Origin: Kribbella sp. NBC_01245
GTDB lineage: Bacteria; Actinomycetota; Actinomycetes; Propionibacteriales; Kribbellaceae
Assembly: GCF_036226525.1 (NCBI RefSeq)
Contig: NZ_CP108487.1
Span: forward strand, 2,046,001 to 2,110,000
DNA length: 64,000 nucleotides
Direction: 5' to 3'
Below are positions 43,155-52,282 of this stretch, piece by piece. Within the stretch, counting starts at the first letter, position 1. Each line of letters starts with the position of its first letter. The translations under genes were made by a program, and so were the position numbers. The notes beneath the pieces were generated by a model. The model was not told where the DNA came from. It was given only the letters and a program-made list of their open reading frames with translations, and did not search any database.

Positions 43155-46030
43155 GTCAGCCGGGTGATGGTCAGGTCCATCGAGGTGCTCGGCGTACTGC
43201 GATAGTTCGAGTGCACCTCGACCGCCACAACGTTGCGTCCGGCAACCAGGCGAGCGGGATCGATGTCGATGGCGTACGGCGCGGCCTTCGCCGTTGTCAC
43301 CGCCGTCTTCGCGTAGGTCGTCGCAGTGATGCGACCGTCCGGCATGTTCGACCTGCCGACCTCTACGCCGTTGAGATAAACGACAATTCCGTCGTCGGCC
43401 CAGGTCGTGAGCCGCAGTTCCTTCATCGCAGCGAGGTCATCCACTGTGAAGGCATGCCGGTGGTACGACGTGATAGCGCGCGTCGTACCTGCCGGGACGT
43501 CGATGTTGGTGGCGATGGCGGTGCTGCCCCAGCCGAGTGTCGCTTTGCCCGACTTCCAGCCGCTGTTGTCGTATATCGGCATCGCCCAGTCATCCGGCAC
43601 CGCCACCGCGTTGTCGAAGTGGTAGTTCCAGGCCGAGCCGCTCGCCACGACCGCCACCCGCAGTGTTGCCACGGTTGTCGAGGCCGACAGGTTTCCCGCC
43701 GCGTCGGTCGCCCGGACGAAGAACCGGTCGCTGCCCGAGCTGTACGGCACGTCGATGCTGGTGCTGGTGGTCGTGGCGACTACGCGACCATCGCGGATCA
43801 CCTCGTAGGTGACACCGGCCGACGGCGACTCCGTCCAGGACAGGTGCGCAACGCTGCCGTCAACCGTGCCGGTCAGCTGACTGGGTGATTCCGGGGCCTG
43901 GTGGTCTCGCATCGGGTGGCGCATGAACCCGCCGACCCACTGGCTGGAACCAGAGGTGGTCACCGCCGAAGTGAAGGTGCCACCGACCCAAAGCGTCTCG
44001 TCGGCGGCCTGGAAGATCGCCCACGCACCCCGCGAGATGTTCGACGTGGACTTCGGTGTGAACTCGGGGAGGTACTCGCCGGTGCGAGCGTCCCAGGCGC
44101 CGACGAACCCGATCTCCTCGCCCTGAGTCCAGGACACCGGCGTCCAGCCGGGCCACGTCCCCGCGTAGTCGATGGTGCCGTAGTAGGCCCAGTCGCCGCA
44201 GTGGCAACCGCCGTACACGACGTCCTCGTTGGCCTCGAACGCCTGGCCATCGCCGCCGCCCCTGGTGACAGTGGCACTCTGCAACGTGAAGTCGTCGGTG
44301 TCATACGCGAACATGCTGTGCTGGCTGCCGCCGAGCCATACCTTGTCGCCGGCCTCGATGACCGCCTGCTGGTAGGCAACCGACTCGGGCGTCCCGGTAC
44401 TCCACACCGGATTCCACATCGGCTGTACCAGGGGCGCGCCCGCCGCGGTCGAAAAGGCAGCTCCCTTACGCAGGGCCACACCCCGCGACGCCGTGAAGTA
44501 GCCCGCCAAATACACCCTCGTTCCATCGGCTGACACGTCGACTGCGTTCACCGATCCGTTCAGATCCGGGTTCCAGTTCCAGTCCGCGGACCCGTCGCCC
44601 GCACGCACCCGGCCCGCGTGCCGGGCGTAGGAGAAGCTCGCCTGCGTATTGCCCTTCAGGTGCGTGAAGTATCCACCGAGGTACAACCACCCACCGTGGA
44701 CCCGCAGTGAGCGGACGACCGGCGAGCCGCTGGACAACCGGTTCTCGATCGATGCGCCGAAAATGGTCGAGTTCTGGCCGGTCGCCGGGTCGAGCGCGAC
44801 GAGAGCCGCATGGGGCTGGCCGTTCACGGTGGTGAACTCGCCACCGACCGCGAGCTGCCCGTTCGGCAGCGCCGCCAAGGCCTTCACCTGGTTGTCCAGC
44901 ACTGGCCGGAACGACGGGATCCACTCCCCCGTGGTGGCATCGAACGCGGCCAAGTAGGACTGCGTGGCCTTCTCGGCCGCCGCTGCGCCTTTCTGGACGG
45001 TCGTGAAGTTGCCACCGACGTAGACGACGTTGCCGATCTGCGCGAACGCTGCCACCTCCGAGTCCCACTCGGTCGTGCCGCCGGCACCGAGACCTGTCAC
45101 ACCCCACTGACCCACAAGCGCTCGAGACGACGCCAATGCCTTCATCTCGCGCTCAGGGGAACCGCTGTCGGGCACCTGCTCATACGTCAGGTCCGCTGTC
45201 CGCAACATCGGGCGGATCCAGACCTGCGAGAAAGGCGTCGCGTACGACCCGTTGGCGTTCGCCGAGTAAAGGTACGAGTCGGCGCTGGACGAGCCTTGTA
45301 CGGCCTTGCCGTAATTGAAGCCGACGATCCAGCCGTTCGACAGGCTCTCGTAGGTCCATACCGTCCGGAGGTCGCTGGCTCCGTCCAGCAATCGCGTGGT
45401 CGCCGCGTTGGTGTACACGTTGTTGTCGAACGAGTACGACTTCACGGGGTGGCCGGCGGCGAATGCCCAGGTCCACCGATCGCGCGACTGGTAGTCGAAT
45501 CGGACCTCCTGCCACGCCGACCCGTCAATGGTCGCCGCCCGCCGTACCCGGACGCCATCGGGCAACGCGTCGACGCGCGTGCCGTTCAGCAAGCCGTCGA
45601 TCGTTGCGTTCGGCAACTGCTTGACTCCGAACGCGGCCGGGCCGGTCACCACATCGCACAGCGCCTTGGCCGAACCCAGGCCCTCGCCGGTGTAGGTCCA
45701 GCCGCCGCGGCCACGCCCGACCAGAACCCAGCCGCCGCCATCGGTGGTCATGTCGCAGTAGAACTGCTGGGGTGCCCGAAGTCGTGGCGTCTGCAGCCAG
45801 TAAAGACCGTCGGCTGCCTGCGGGTTGAGATTCTTGATCTCCCAGCACGACGCCGCGGCACTGATCTGAGACTTGCCGTCCGGTACCGGCACAGAATCGC
45901 TCGAAACCGTCGCCGCCGACACCGCCGTCGGCGTCCACGTCGCAAGACTGCCGACCGTTACAGCGGCAAGGGCGGTTGCGACTGCGCGCGCTACGGAGCG
46001 TCGCCGTGTCGTCAAAACTCGTGTACTCAT
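43151..46030 (-). CDS. Large secreted protein with fibrinogen-like, propeller and FnIII domains
   Basis: About 959 residues. A signal peptide (about 1-40) precedes a fibrinogen C-terminal-like domain (about 58-290) with SCWEIKN, QFYCDMTTDGGGWVLVGR and SQVWIRP motifs. A region with repeated VYVGGNFTTV, LAVGGEFTTVNG and VYLAGYFT units, similar to delta-60 propeller repeats, spans about 325-640. A fibronectin type III domain (about 670-750) and a C-terminal jelly-roll-like domain follow. GAGGAG lies before the ATG at 46030. It heads the minus-strand polysaccharide operon and overlaps the next gene by ATGA. Adhesion or glycan binding is inference. Confidence 0.88.
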   Translation of the reverse strand: MSTRVLTTRRRSVARAVATALAAVTVGSLATWTPTAVSAATVSSDSVPVPDGKSQISAAASCWEIKNLNPQAADGLYWLQTPRLRAPQQFYCDMTTDGGGWVLVGRGRGGWTYTGEGLGSAKALCDVVTGPAAFGVKQLPNATIDGLLNGTRVDALPDGVRVRRAATIDGSAWQEVRFDYQSRDRWTWAFAAGHPVKSYSFDNNVYTNAATTRLLDGASDLRTVWTYESLSNGWIVGFNYGKAVQGSSSADSYLYSANANGSYATPFSQVWIRPMLRTADLTYEQVPDSGSPEREMKALASSRALVGQWGVTGLGAGGTTEWDSEVAAFAQIGNVVYVGGNFTTVQKGAAAAEKATQSYLAAFDATTGEWIPSFRPVLDNQVKALAALPNGQLAVGGEFTTVNGQPHAALVALDPATGQNSTIFGASIENRLSSGSPVVRSLRVHGGWLYLGGYFTHLKGNTQASFSYARHAGRVRAGDGSADWNWNPDLNGSVNAVDVSADGTRVYLAGYFTASRGVALRKGAAFSTAAGAPLVQPMWNPVWSTGTPESVAYQQAVIEAGDKVWLGGSQHSMFAYDTDDFTLQSATVTRGGGDGQAFEANEDVVYGGCHCGDWAYYGTIDYAGTWPGWTPVSWTQGEEIGFVGAWDARTGEYLPEFTPKSTSNISRGAWAIFQAADETLWVGGTFTSAVTTSGSSQWVGGFMRHPMRDHQAPESPSQLTGTVDGSVAHLSWTESPSAGVTYEVIRDGRVVATTTSTSIDVPYSSGSDRFFVRATDAAGNLSASTTVATLRVAVVASGSAWNYHFDNAVAVPDDWAMPIYDNSGWKSGKATLGWGSTAIATNIDVPAGTTRAITSYHRHAFTVDDLAAMKELRLTTWADDGIVVYLNGVEVGRSNMPDGRITATTYAKTAVTTAKAAPYAIDIDPARLVAGRNVVAVEVHSNYRSTPSTSMDLTITRLT

Positions 46031-46190
46031 CCCACTCCTCAGGACCTGGATCGCAGGAAGAGAGACAGCTCGCATGGTTCGGTGACGCGGCTCTGCGGAC
46101 AAACCGTCAGATCGCCTTGCTAGGCAGGGTTTCCATCACAGTACGTGTGCACACGCCGACGTTGCGTCGGACATCTCCGAACGGCGTCAT

Positions 46191-46751
46191 ATGTCGAACA
46201 TGGCCGCCTCTCAAGGCGATGTGAAAGCCAACATTTCGTTAACGGACAGTGATCAGACAGTGACCCGCTACCCCGTCGTATACGCCAGTGGCGTCTTCGA
46301 CATGTTCCACATCGGGCACCTGAACATCCTCCGTCGCGCCCGTCGGCACTGCGACCACCTCGTGGTCGGAGTTGCCACCGACGACTACGTGCGCCAAGCA
46401 AAAGGCCGCGCACCGATCGTGCCGTTCGACGACCGACGAGAGATCGTCGCCTCGATCCGAGGTGTCGACGAGACCGTGGTGGACGAGTCAGAGGACAAGA
46501 CCATCGCCTGGTCGCGCCGCCATTTCGACGCCATCGTCAAGGGTGACGACTGGCATGGCACGCCGAAGGGTGAGCGTCTCCAGCTGGCGATGGCAGACCT
46601 CGGAGTCGCCGTCATCTACCTCCCCTACACGCCGCACACCTCGAGCAGCTTGCTGCGGGCACGCCTGACCGACTCACCCGAGCGGCCGATGGGGCTCGCC
46701 AATCCCCGCAGGTCCGGGCTCGGCCCGCACTCGGGATCAATCGCCAGCTAA
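46191..46751 (+). CDS. TagD-like cytidylyltransferase family protein
   Basis: A 186-residue nucleotidyltransferase. The N-terminal fold starts at about residue 28 (YPVVYASGVFDMFHIGHLN) with the HIGH motif; later, GRAPIVPFDDRREIVASI and VKGDDWHGT match glycerol-3-phosphate or related cytidylyltransferases. It probably makes a CDP-polyol for the nearby CDP-alcohol transferase. The start is uncertain: ATGs at 46191 and 46200 have no Shine-Dalgarno site, and a CATATG hexamer six bases before 46200 could serve as -10 of a leaderless mRNA. It is divergent from the fibrinogen-domain gene. Confidence 0.87.
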   Translation: MSNMAASQGDVKANISLTDSDQTVTRYPVVYASGVFDMFHIGHLNILRRARRHCDHLVVGVATDDYVRQAKGRAPIVPFDDRREIVASIRGVDETVVDESEDKTIAWSRRHFDAIVKGDDWHGTPKGERLQLAMADLGVAVIYLPYTPHTSSSLLRARLTDSPERPMGLANPRRSGLGPHSGSIAS

Positions 46752-46840
46752 CCGCATTCCGGCCGACATCCAAGGCCGCTCAGACACACCAGCCGCTCGC
46801 CATCTCGTCATGCGAGCACCGCATGAAGAGAGGACCCCAA

Positions 46841-48256
46841 GTGAGCGCCACTTCAGTTTTGACAACTCCTGACACAGCGGTCGAGTTGCCGTTGCAATCG
46901 TCCACGCGAGCCGAGATCCGCAGACAGGTAGGCGATCGTCGTACCCGGCGTCGACCAGGATCTTGGTTCGCCGGCGCGGTCGTCGGCGTGGCCTTGGTCG
47001 CGACCTGGCCGTCAATCACCCCGATCGTTCTGGTCGCGGCAGCGTGCGCGGTCGCCGTACTCGTCCTCGGCTGCCTGGCGCTTCCGCGCTATCAACGCGC
47101 CACATCGACGCGGCCGGCCGTCAGCCTTCTCTTCGCCGGCCCTGCGGCGTCAACGCTCGCATGGTTCTGCGGCGCTTCGGATAGAACGGCGGTCACCCTC
47201 GCTGCTGCCTCGGTGACCATCGCGGCCGGAAGCGCTTTGTACGCCGCGTACGCCCGCCACCAGGTCGGTCCCGCGGCAGCGGTGCTGATCGGCAGCACCG
47301 CGGACATCACCTGCCTGCTGGACAACCTCCCCCAGTCGGTCGACCCCCGCGCGATTTGCTTGACCGACGGAGCTGCCGATGACGCCACCGGCGGCCGGAC
47401 GATCCGCGGGATTCCTGTTCTAGGCGATGTGTCGGCCACCCGGGCCGCTCGGTCAGTAGGCGCCGACCAGGTTCTCGTGCTGCCGGGCCGCGACATCACG
47501 CCGGCCGCACTGCGCCAGCTCAGCTGGCAGCTCGAGCATGCCGATGTCGAGCTCGCGGTCATGAGTCCGTTGTCGGGCGTGGCGCCCGGACGCATTGCCC
47601 CGCATCGGGCCGGCGACCTGCTTGTCCTGTCGGTTCAGCCGAGCCGCCGTTCCCAACTGGTCAGCCTGGCGAAGGACGCGATAGACCGGACCGGCGGCGC
47701 ACTCATCCTCGCGATCGTTGCCGTGCCCCTCCTTGTCGCCGCGATCGCGATCCGGCTCGACTCGACCGGACCCGCACTCTTCCGCCAGCGCAGGGTCGGA
47801 GTCGACGGCAACGAGTTCACGATGTTCAAGCTGCGCAGCATGACCACCGACGCGGAGGACCGGCTCGCCGACCTGCGAGCTCTCAACGAGGGCGCCGGAC
47901 CGCTGTTCAAGCTGAGCAACGACCCCCGCGTCACCCGCATCGGGAGCTTCATCCGCAAGACGTCACTGGACGAACTGCCGCAACTGTTCAATGTGGTCCG
48001 TGGAGAGATGTCGCTCATCGGCCCGCGGCCCGCGCTACCGACCGAGGTTGCCCAGTACACGCCCGAGGAGAGGCGACGCTTGCAGGTAAAGCCCGGCATG
48101 ACCGGACTGTGGCAGGTCAGCGGCCGCTCCGCGTTGAGCTGGGACCAGTCCATTGCCCTCGACAACTTCTACGTCGACAACTGGACCCTGACGACCGACG
48201 TCGCCATCGCCGTACGCACCATCAAGGCTGTCACCACTGCTGACGGCGCGGTGTAG
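46841..48256 (+). CDS. Undecaprenyl-phosphate sugar-1-phosphate transferase
   Basis: About 471 residues. The N-terminal half has several helices and a CoA-binding-like domain (AAAVLIGSTADIT). The C-terminal bacterial sugar transferase domain begins with the membrane segment ALILAIVAVPLLVAAIAI, then FRQRRVGVDGNEFTMFKLRSM, SLDELPQLFNVVRGEMSLIG and VKPGMTGLWQVSGRS. It starts synthesis by loading a sugar-1-phosphate on undecaprenyl phosphate. I take the GTG at 46841 with AGAGGA seven bases upstream, rather than the ATG at 46823. Confidence 0.93.
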   Translation: MSATSVLTTPDTAVELPLQSSTRAEIRRQVGDRRTRRRPGSWFAGAVVGVALVATWPSITPIVLVAAACAVAVLVLGCLALPRYQRATSTRPAVSLLFAGPAASTLAWFCGASDRTAVTLAAASVTIAAGSALYAAYARHQVGPAAAVLIGSTADITCLLDNLPQSVDPRAICLTDGAADDATGGRTIRGIPVLGDVSATRAARSVGADQVLVLPGRDITPAALRQLSWQLEHADVELAVMSPLSGVAPGRIAPHRAGDLLVLSVQPSRRSQLVSLAKDAIDRTGGALILAIVAVPLLVAAIAIRLDSTGPALFRQRRVGVDGNEFTMFKLRSMTTDAEDRLADLRALNEGAGPLFKLSNDPRVTRIGSFIRKTSLDELPQLFNVVRGEMSLIGPRPALPTEVAQYTPEERRRLQVKPGMTGLWQVSGRSALSWDQSIALDNFYVDNWTLTTDVAIAVRTIKAVTTADGAV

Positions 48257-48296
48257 CAGTCACCCGGTTCAGGTAGCGACTGAGGGCAGTGGGCTC

Positions 48297-48302
48297 GATA
48301 GT
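48297..48302 (+). promoter_or_regulatory. -10 element of the LysR gene (leaderless type)
   Basis: GATAGT is followed by six bases (GGTGCC) and the ATG of the LysR gene at 48309. There is no Shine-Dalgarno motif between. The -35 region is weak. The same hexamer-N6-start layout occurs before sufR, the ABC operon and ctaA. Confidence 0.45.
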
Positions 48303-48308
48303 GGTGCC

Positions 48309-49256
48309 ATGAGGTTGGACCTCCGCCATCTCCGGATCCTTTGCGCCATCGCCGACGCCGGCAGTCTCGGCAAGGCGGCGTCGGCGCTCGGCCTGTCCCA
48401 GCCCGCGATGAGCACCCAGTTGCGTCGGCTCGAGCAACTGCTCGGCGGAGAGCTGTTCAGGCGGAGCCCCGCGGGCGTCGAGCCGACCGCCTTTGGTGCG
48501 GAGGTGCTGAACCAGGCGCTCGACATCCTGAGCCGGGTGGACGCCTTGCGGCACACGCAGAACGGAGCGTCGCGTCCGGAAGGTGCGACCTTACGGCTGG
48601 GAGCGACGATCACCCCGGTCCTGCCCGGGCTGGTGGCGCGGATGAAGGCATCGCACCCGGAGATCGCCGTGACCGTTCGGAGCGAGTACGCCATCGGGTC
48701 GCTGTTGGAGATGCTCGAGAACGAGCTCCTCGACGCCGCCCTCGTGCTCGACTATCCGGGCCGGGAGTTGCACGAATCCGCGACGATCGCCACGCGTGCC
48801 TTCACAGTCGAGCCTGCGTTCGTGGCGTTGCCCGCGAACCATCCGCTCGCCATGCGGGTCGAGGTTCGACTGTCCGAACTATCGGACGAGGCCTGGTTCG
48901 TTACCCCGGACGACGGCATCGGCTGGCCCGAGGTCTTCTACGACGCGTGCGGCCGTGCCGGATTCCGGCCTGACCGGACCTACGAGTTCCAGGACGAGAA
49001 GAACCTGCAGAACCTGATCGTCGCCGGCGTCGGCGTCTCGCTCTGCCAGCCGACGATGAAACCGATCCGGGGCATGGTCATCAAGCCGCTCCATGGTTCA
49101 CCGATCCGCTATCGGCAGCTCCTCGCCTGGCGTCGATACGGCCCGGCCGGATCCGTCGCCGCTTCGTTGCACCGGTTCGCCGCGGAGACCTACCGGGAGC
49201 TCGTCATGCAAACGCCGCACTATCAGGCGTGGAGTCAACGGCAGGCGCGAATCTGA
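48309..49256 (+). CDS. LysR-family transcriptional regulator
   Basis: A 315-residue LTTR. The N-terminal winged helix-turn-helix (about 1-62) contains LRHLRILCAIADAGSLGKAA and GLSQPAMSTQLRRLE. A periplasmic-binding-like effector domain follows (about 95-300). The targets are unknown; no divergent metabolic gene lies next to it, and upstream is the sugar transferase on the same strand. The 3' end overlaps the convergent response-regulator gene by 53 bp. Confidence 0.92.
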   Translation: MRLDLRHLRILCAIADAGSLGKAASALGLSQPAMSTQLRRLEQLLGGELFRRSPAGVEPTAFGAEVLNQALDILSRVDALRHTQNGASRPEGATLRLGATITPVLPGLVARMKASHPEIAVTVRSEYAIGSLLEMLENELLDAALVLDYPGRELHESATIATRAFTVEPAFVALPANHPLAMRVEVRLSELSDEAWFVTPDDGIGWPEVFYDACGRAGFRPDRTYEFQDEKNLQNLIVAGVGVSLCQPTMKPIRGMVIKPLHGSPIRYRQLLAWRRYGPAGSVAASLHRFAAETYRELVMQTPHYQAWSQRQARI

Positions 49257-49908
49257 AGCCGACCCCGCGGACGGTGTGCACATAGTGCGGCCGGGCAGCG
49301 TTGTCGCCGAGCTTGCGCCGCAGCCCGCTCAGATGTACGTCGAGCGTATGGTTCACGTTCGACTTGGACTCCGGCCACACCACCATCGCCAGCTCTCCGC
49401 GCGACACGACCTCGCCGACCCGCTTGGCCAGACAGAAGAGCAGATCGAACTCAAGGCGGGACAGCCGCAGCAGCCGTCCGTCGAGCCAGACCTGTCGCCG
49501 CCGCGCGTCCAATCGCAGCCCGCCGGCTCCGATCACCTCAGCACGCCGGCGATTCCTTTCGGCAAGAGCCACGCAAACCCTGGCTCGCAGCTGGGCCGGC
49601 GAGAAGGGCTTGGAGAGGAAGTCGTCGGCGCCGGCGGCGAGCAGCACGCTCAGGTCGGCGTATCCGCCCGAGTCGATCAGCACGATCGCCGCCGACGTAC
49701 GGGCTCTCAGTGTGCGAAGGACAGCAGCCGTGCCCAGCTCGGACAAGCTGAGGTCGACGAGGAGGAGGTCGCTCTCCTCGGATTCCAGCGCATCACACGC
49801 CGCCATGACCGTGTGGCACCGATGCACCCGATGTCCGGCCTCGCAGAGTGTCCGTCCGACAGCCAATCCCGTGCCCGGCTCCGTCACAAGCAGCGTGTTC
49901 GGCGACAT
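49204..49908 (-). CDS. OmpR-family response regulator with atypical receiver (orphan)
   Basis: A 234-residue protein with a receiver domain (about 1-115) and a winged helix effector (about 130-225; LRLSRLEFDLLFCLAKRVGEV, HTLDVHLSGLRRKLG, HTVRGVGFRF). The phospho-acceptor D52 (LLLVDLSLS) and the K in FLSKPFS are kept, but the acidic pair after beta-1 is reduced to T9-E10 (LLVTEPG), which may weaken Mg binding and phosphorylation. No histidine kinase is adjacent. It overlaps the LysR 3' end on the opposite strand. Confidence 0.88.
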   Translation of the reverse strand: MSPNTLLVTEPGTGLAVGRTLCEAGHRVHRCHTVMAACDALESEESDLLLVDLSLSELGTAAVLRTLRARTSAAIVLIDSGGYADLSVLLAAGADDFLSKPFSPAQLRARVCVALAERNRRRAEVIGAGGLRLDARRRQVWLDGRLLRLSRLEFDLLFCLAKRVGEVVSRGELAMVVWPESKSNVNHTLDVHLSGLRRKLGDNAARPHYVHTVRGVGFRFAPAVDSTPDSAAFA

Positions 49909-49972
49909 TCGGCCATTCGATCAGCGCCTCGTCTGCCCAGCAAGCCACCGGCGCCGATGTTATGACCGACCC

Positions 49973-50038
49973 ATGCAATTACTCAAAGACATCAAGGAAT
50001 TCTCAAGTGTGATGGAACAGGTGGTGAACACTCACTAG
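49973..50038 (+). CDS. Possible 21-codon leader ORF upstream of the collagenase gene
   Basis: The frame encodes MQLLKDIKEF SSVMEQVVNTH in 21 codons and ends at a TAG 11 bp before the collagenase ATG. A TATGAC hexamer (49961-49966) sits six bases before its ATG, the same layout as the other leaderless promoters here. The collagenase start itself has no Shine-Dalgarno site, so translation could depend on this small frame. It may also simply be AT-richer promoter DNA; there is no independent evidence that it is translated. Confidence 0.3.
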   Translation: MQLLKDIKEFSSVMEQVVNTH

Positions 50039-50049
50039 CGTTCCGCGCC

Positions 50050-52269
50050 ATGATCAAACCGCCCAATGTGATCCTGGCAGCCGTCCTGGCCGCCGCGGTG
50101 TTGGTACCCGCCAACGCCTCAGCCGCGCCAACGCTCCCCGCCCCGACTCCTCCCACCCCCACAGCCCCGGTCGCAGTGGCAGCCGCCCTTCCCTCGAGGG
50201 TCGGCGTCACCATCCGCCCGGCACTCCGGCCGCCCACGCCTGCCGACCCACGGGTCGTCACAGCTTCAGCAGCCAGGCTTCCCGCGCCACAGAAGGTAGC
50301 GCCCACTCAGGGACGCCTCGCCGCCAGCTGTACGCCGGGCGAGTTCGGATCACGCACGGGCTCTGCCCTGGTCCATTTCGTCAAGGCGTCGACAGCGGAC
50401 TGCGTCAACACCCTGTTCAACGTGACCGGCAGAGACGCCTACAACGTCTTCCGCGAGGCGAAGATGGTCACTATCGCCGGAGCCCTCCGCGACACCAATT
50501 ACCCCGGGAACAACAGCACGAGCGTCAAGCAGCTGGTCATGTTCCTGCGCGCCGGCTACTACGTCCAGTACAACCACCCGACCGACGTGGGAACCTACGG
50601 CCCGGCCCTGAAGACCGCGATCCGGTCCGGGCTGGACAGGTTCTTCGGCTCTGCTCCCTCCCGGGACGTCTCCGATGCCAACGGGGAGATCCTCGGCGAA
50701 GCGGTGACCCTGATCGACAGCTCGAGCGAGAACGCCCGATACCTCTACGTCGTACGCAGACTCCTCACCGCCTTCAACAGCCAGTACAACGAACTCTGGT
50801 ACATGCGGAACGCAGTCAACAACGTGTTCACCGTGCTGTTCCGCGGACACTGGCTGGACGACTTCAAGGCCGCCGTTGTAGCCGATCCGTCCATTCTCGA
50901 TGTCACCTACAAGTTCACCGTCGACAACATCGGATTGCTTGGGACGGCCTCTGGTTTCCTCGTCGCCAACGGCGGAGGGGAGCTCACCCGCTTCCTGGAC
51001 ACCCCGGCCCTCAAGCCGAAGGTTCGCCCCCTCTCGAAGTCGCTGCTCGATCGCTCACGAATGACCGGCGTGACCGCCAAACTCTGGGTCAGAGTCGCCG
51101 AACTGGCTGCCCACTACGACAACGCCAATTGCTCCTACTACAAGGTCTGCGACTTCGAGACCGCTCTAGCCAGTGCGGTGCTGCCCATTCGCCACACGTG
51201 CAGCTCTACAGTGACCATCCGCGCCCAAGAGATCTCGGCCACGAATCTCAGTACGACCTGCACCAGCCTCGCCGGCCAGGTGAGCTACTTCCACAACAAA
51301 GTCCGTAACAGCGGACCGGTCGCCAACGACAACAACACCTCGCTGGAGGTCGTCACCTTCCACTCCAGCGACGACTACAAGACCTACGCCGGCGTGCTTT
51401 TCGACATCGACACCAACAACGGCGGGATGTACCTCGAGGGCGACCCGGCCGCCCAAGGAAACGTGCCCCGCTTCATCGCGTACGAGGCCGAGTGGCAACG
51501 CCCCACCTTCGCCATCTGGAACCTCAACCACGAGTTCACCCACTACCTCGACGGACGATTCGACATGTACGGCGACTTCGCCGCGGGCCAGGTCGTACCG
51601 GCCGTCTGGTGGATCGAAGGTGTGGCCGAGTACATCTCCTACGGCTACCGCGCACTGCCGTACGACGAGGCGCTCGAGGAGGCCAAGCGGCACACCTATT
51701 CGCTGAGCACGCTCTGGCAGACGACCTACGAGAACAGCAACACCAACCGAACCTACCGCTGGGGATACCTCGCCGCTCGCTACATGCTCGAGCGACACCC
51801 TGACGACGTGGACCGAATGCTGGCCAAGTTCCGCGTCGGTGATTACAGAGGCGGTTACGCCATCTATGCCACCGGCATCGGCACCCGCTACGACGCCGAC
51901 TTCAACGCCTGGCTGGACAACATCTCCGCTGACCCCACCCCGGAGTGCACCGGGACCGACACCCGCGTCCTGGATCGCAACTGCCGGCGCAGCAACCTCT
52001 CAGCCACCACCGGCAACCTCACCCACTTCTACATCTACCTGCCCGCCGGAGTCTCGACACTGCGCATCAACGCCGGCGGAGGCACGGGCAACGCCGACCT
52101 GTACTACAACCCCGACACCTGGGCCACCCCCACAACCCACACCGCCCGCTCCACCAACACAACCAACACCGAGTCGATCACCGTCACCACCCCGACCCCT
52201 GGCTACCGCTACATCAGCCTCTACGCCACCACCACCTTCTCCGGCACCACCATCACCACCACCTACTAG
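50050..52269 (+). CDS. M9-type (collagenase family) secreted zinc metalloprotease
   Basis: A 739-residue protein. A Sec signal peptide (about 1-26) and a Pro/Ala-rich linker precede the collagenase-like activator region, then a gluzincin domain with HEFTH at 494-498 and the downstream WWIEGVAEYIS at about 520-530 supplying the glutamate ligand. A C-terminal pre-peptidase-type beta domain (about 635-739; FYIYLPAGVSTLRINAGGG, GNADLYYN) is usual in secreted proteases. It should degrade collagen-like or related proteins outside the cell. The ATG has no clear ribosome site. Confidence 0.9.
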   Translation: MIKPPNVILAAVLAAAVLVPANASAAPTLPAPTPPTPTAPVAVAAALPSRVGVTIRPALRPPTPADPRVVTASAARLPAPQKVAPTQGRLAASCTPGEFGSRTGSALVHFVKASTADCVNTLFNVTGRDAYNVFREAKMVTIAGALRDTNYPGNNSTSVKQLVMFLRAGYYVQYNHPTDVGTYGPALKTAIRSGLDRFFGSAPSRDVSDANGEILGEAVTLIDSSSENARYLYVVRRLLTAFNSQYNELWYMRNAVNNVFTVLFRGHWLDDFKAAVVADPSILDVTYKFTVDNIGLLGTASGFLVANGGGELTRFLDTPALKPKVRPLSKSLLDRSRMTGVTAKLWVRVAELAAHYDNANCSYYKVCDFETALASAVLPIRHTCSSTVTIRAQEISATNLSTTCTSLAGQVSYFHNKVRNSGPVANDNNTSLEVVTFHSSDDYKTYAGVLFDIDTNNGGMYLEGDPAAQGNVPRFIAYEAEWQRPTFAIWNLNHEFTHYLDGRFDMYGDFAAGQVVPAVWWIEGVAEYISYGYRALPYDEALEEAKRHTYSLSTLWQTTYENSNTNRTYRWGYLAARYMLERHPDDVDRMLAKFRVGDYRGGYAIYATGIGTRYDADFNAWLDNISADPTPECTGTDTRVLDRNCRRSNLSATTGNLTHFYIYLPAGVSTLRINAGGGTGNADLYYNPDTWATPTTHTARSTNTTNTESITVTTPTPGYRYISLYATTTFSGTTITTTY

Positions 52270-52282
52270 CCCCCTCCCCCTC

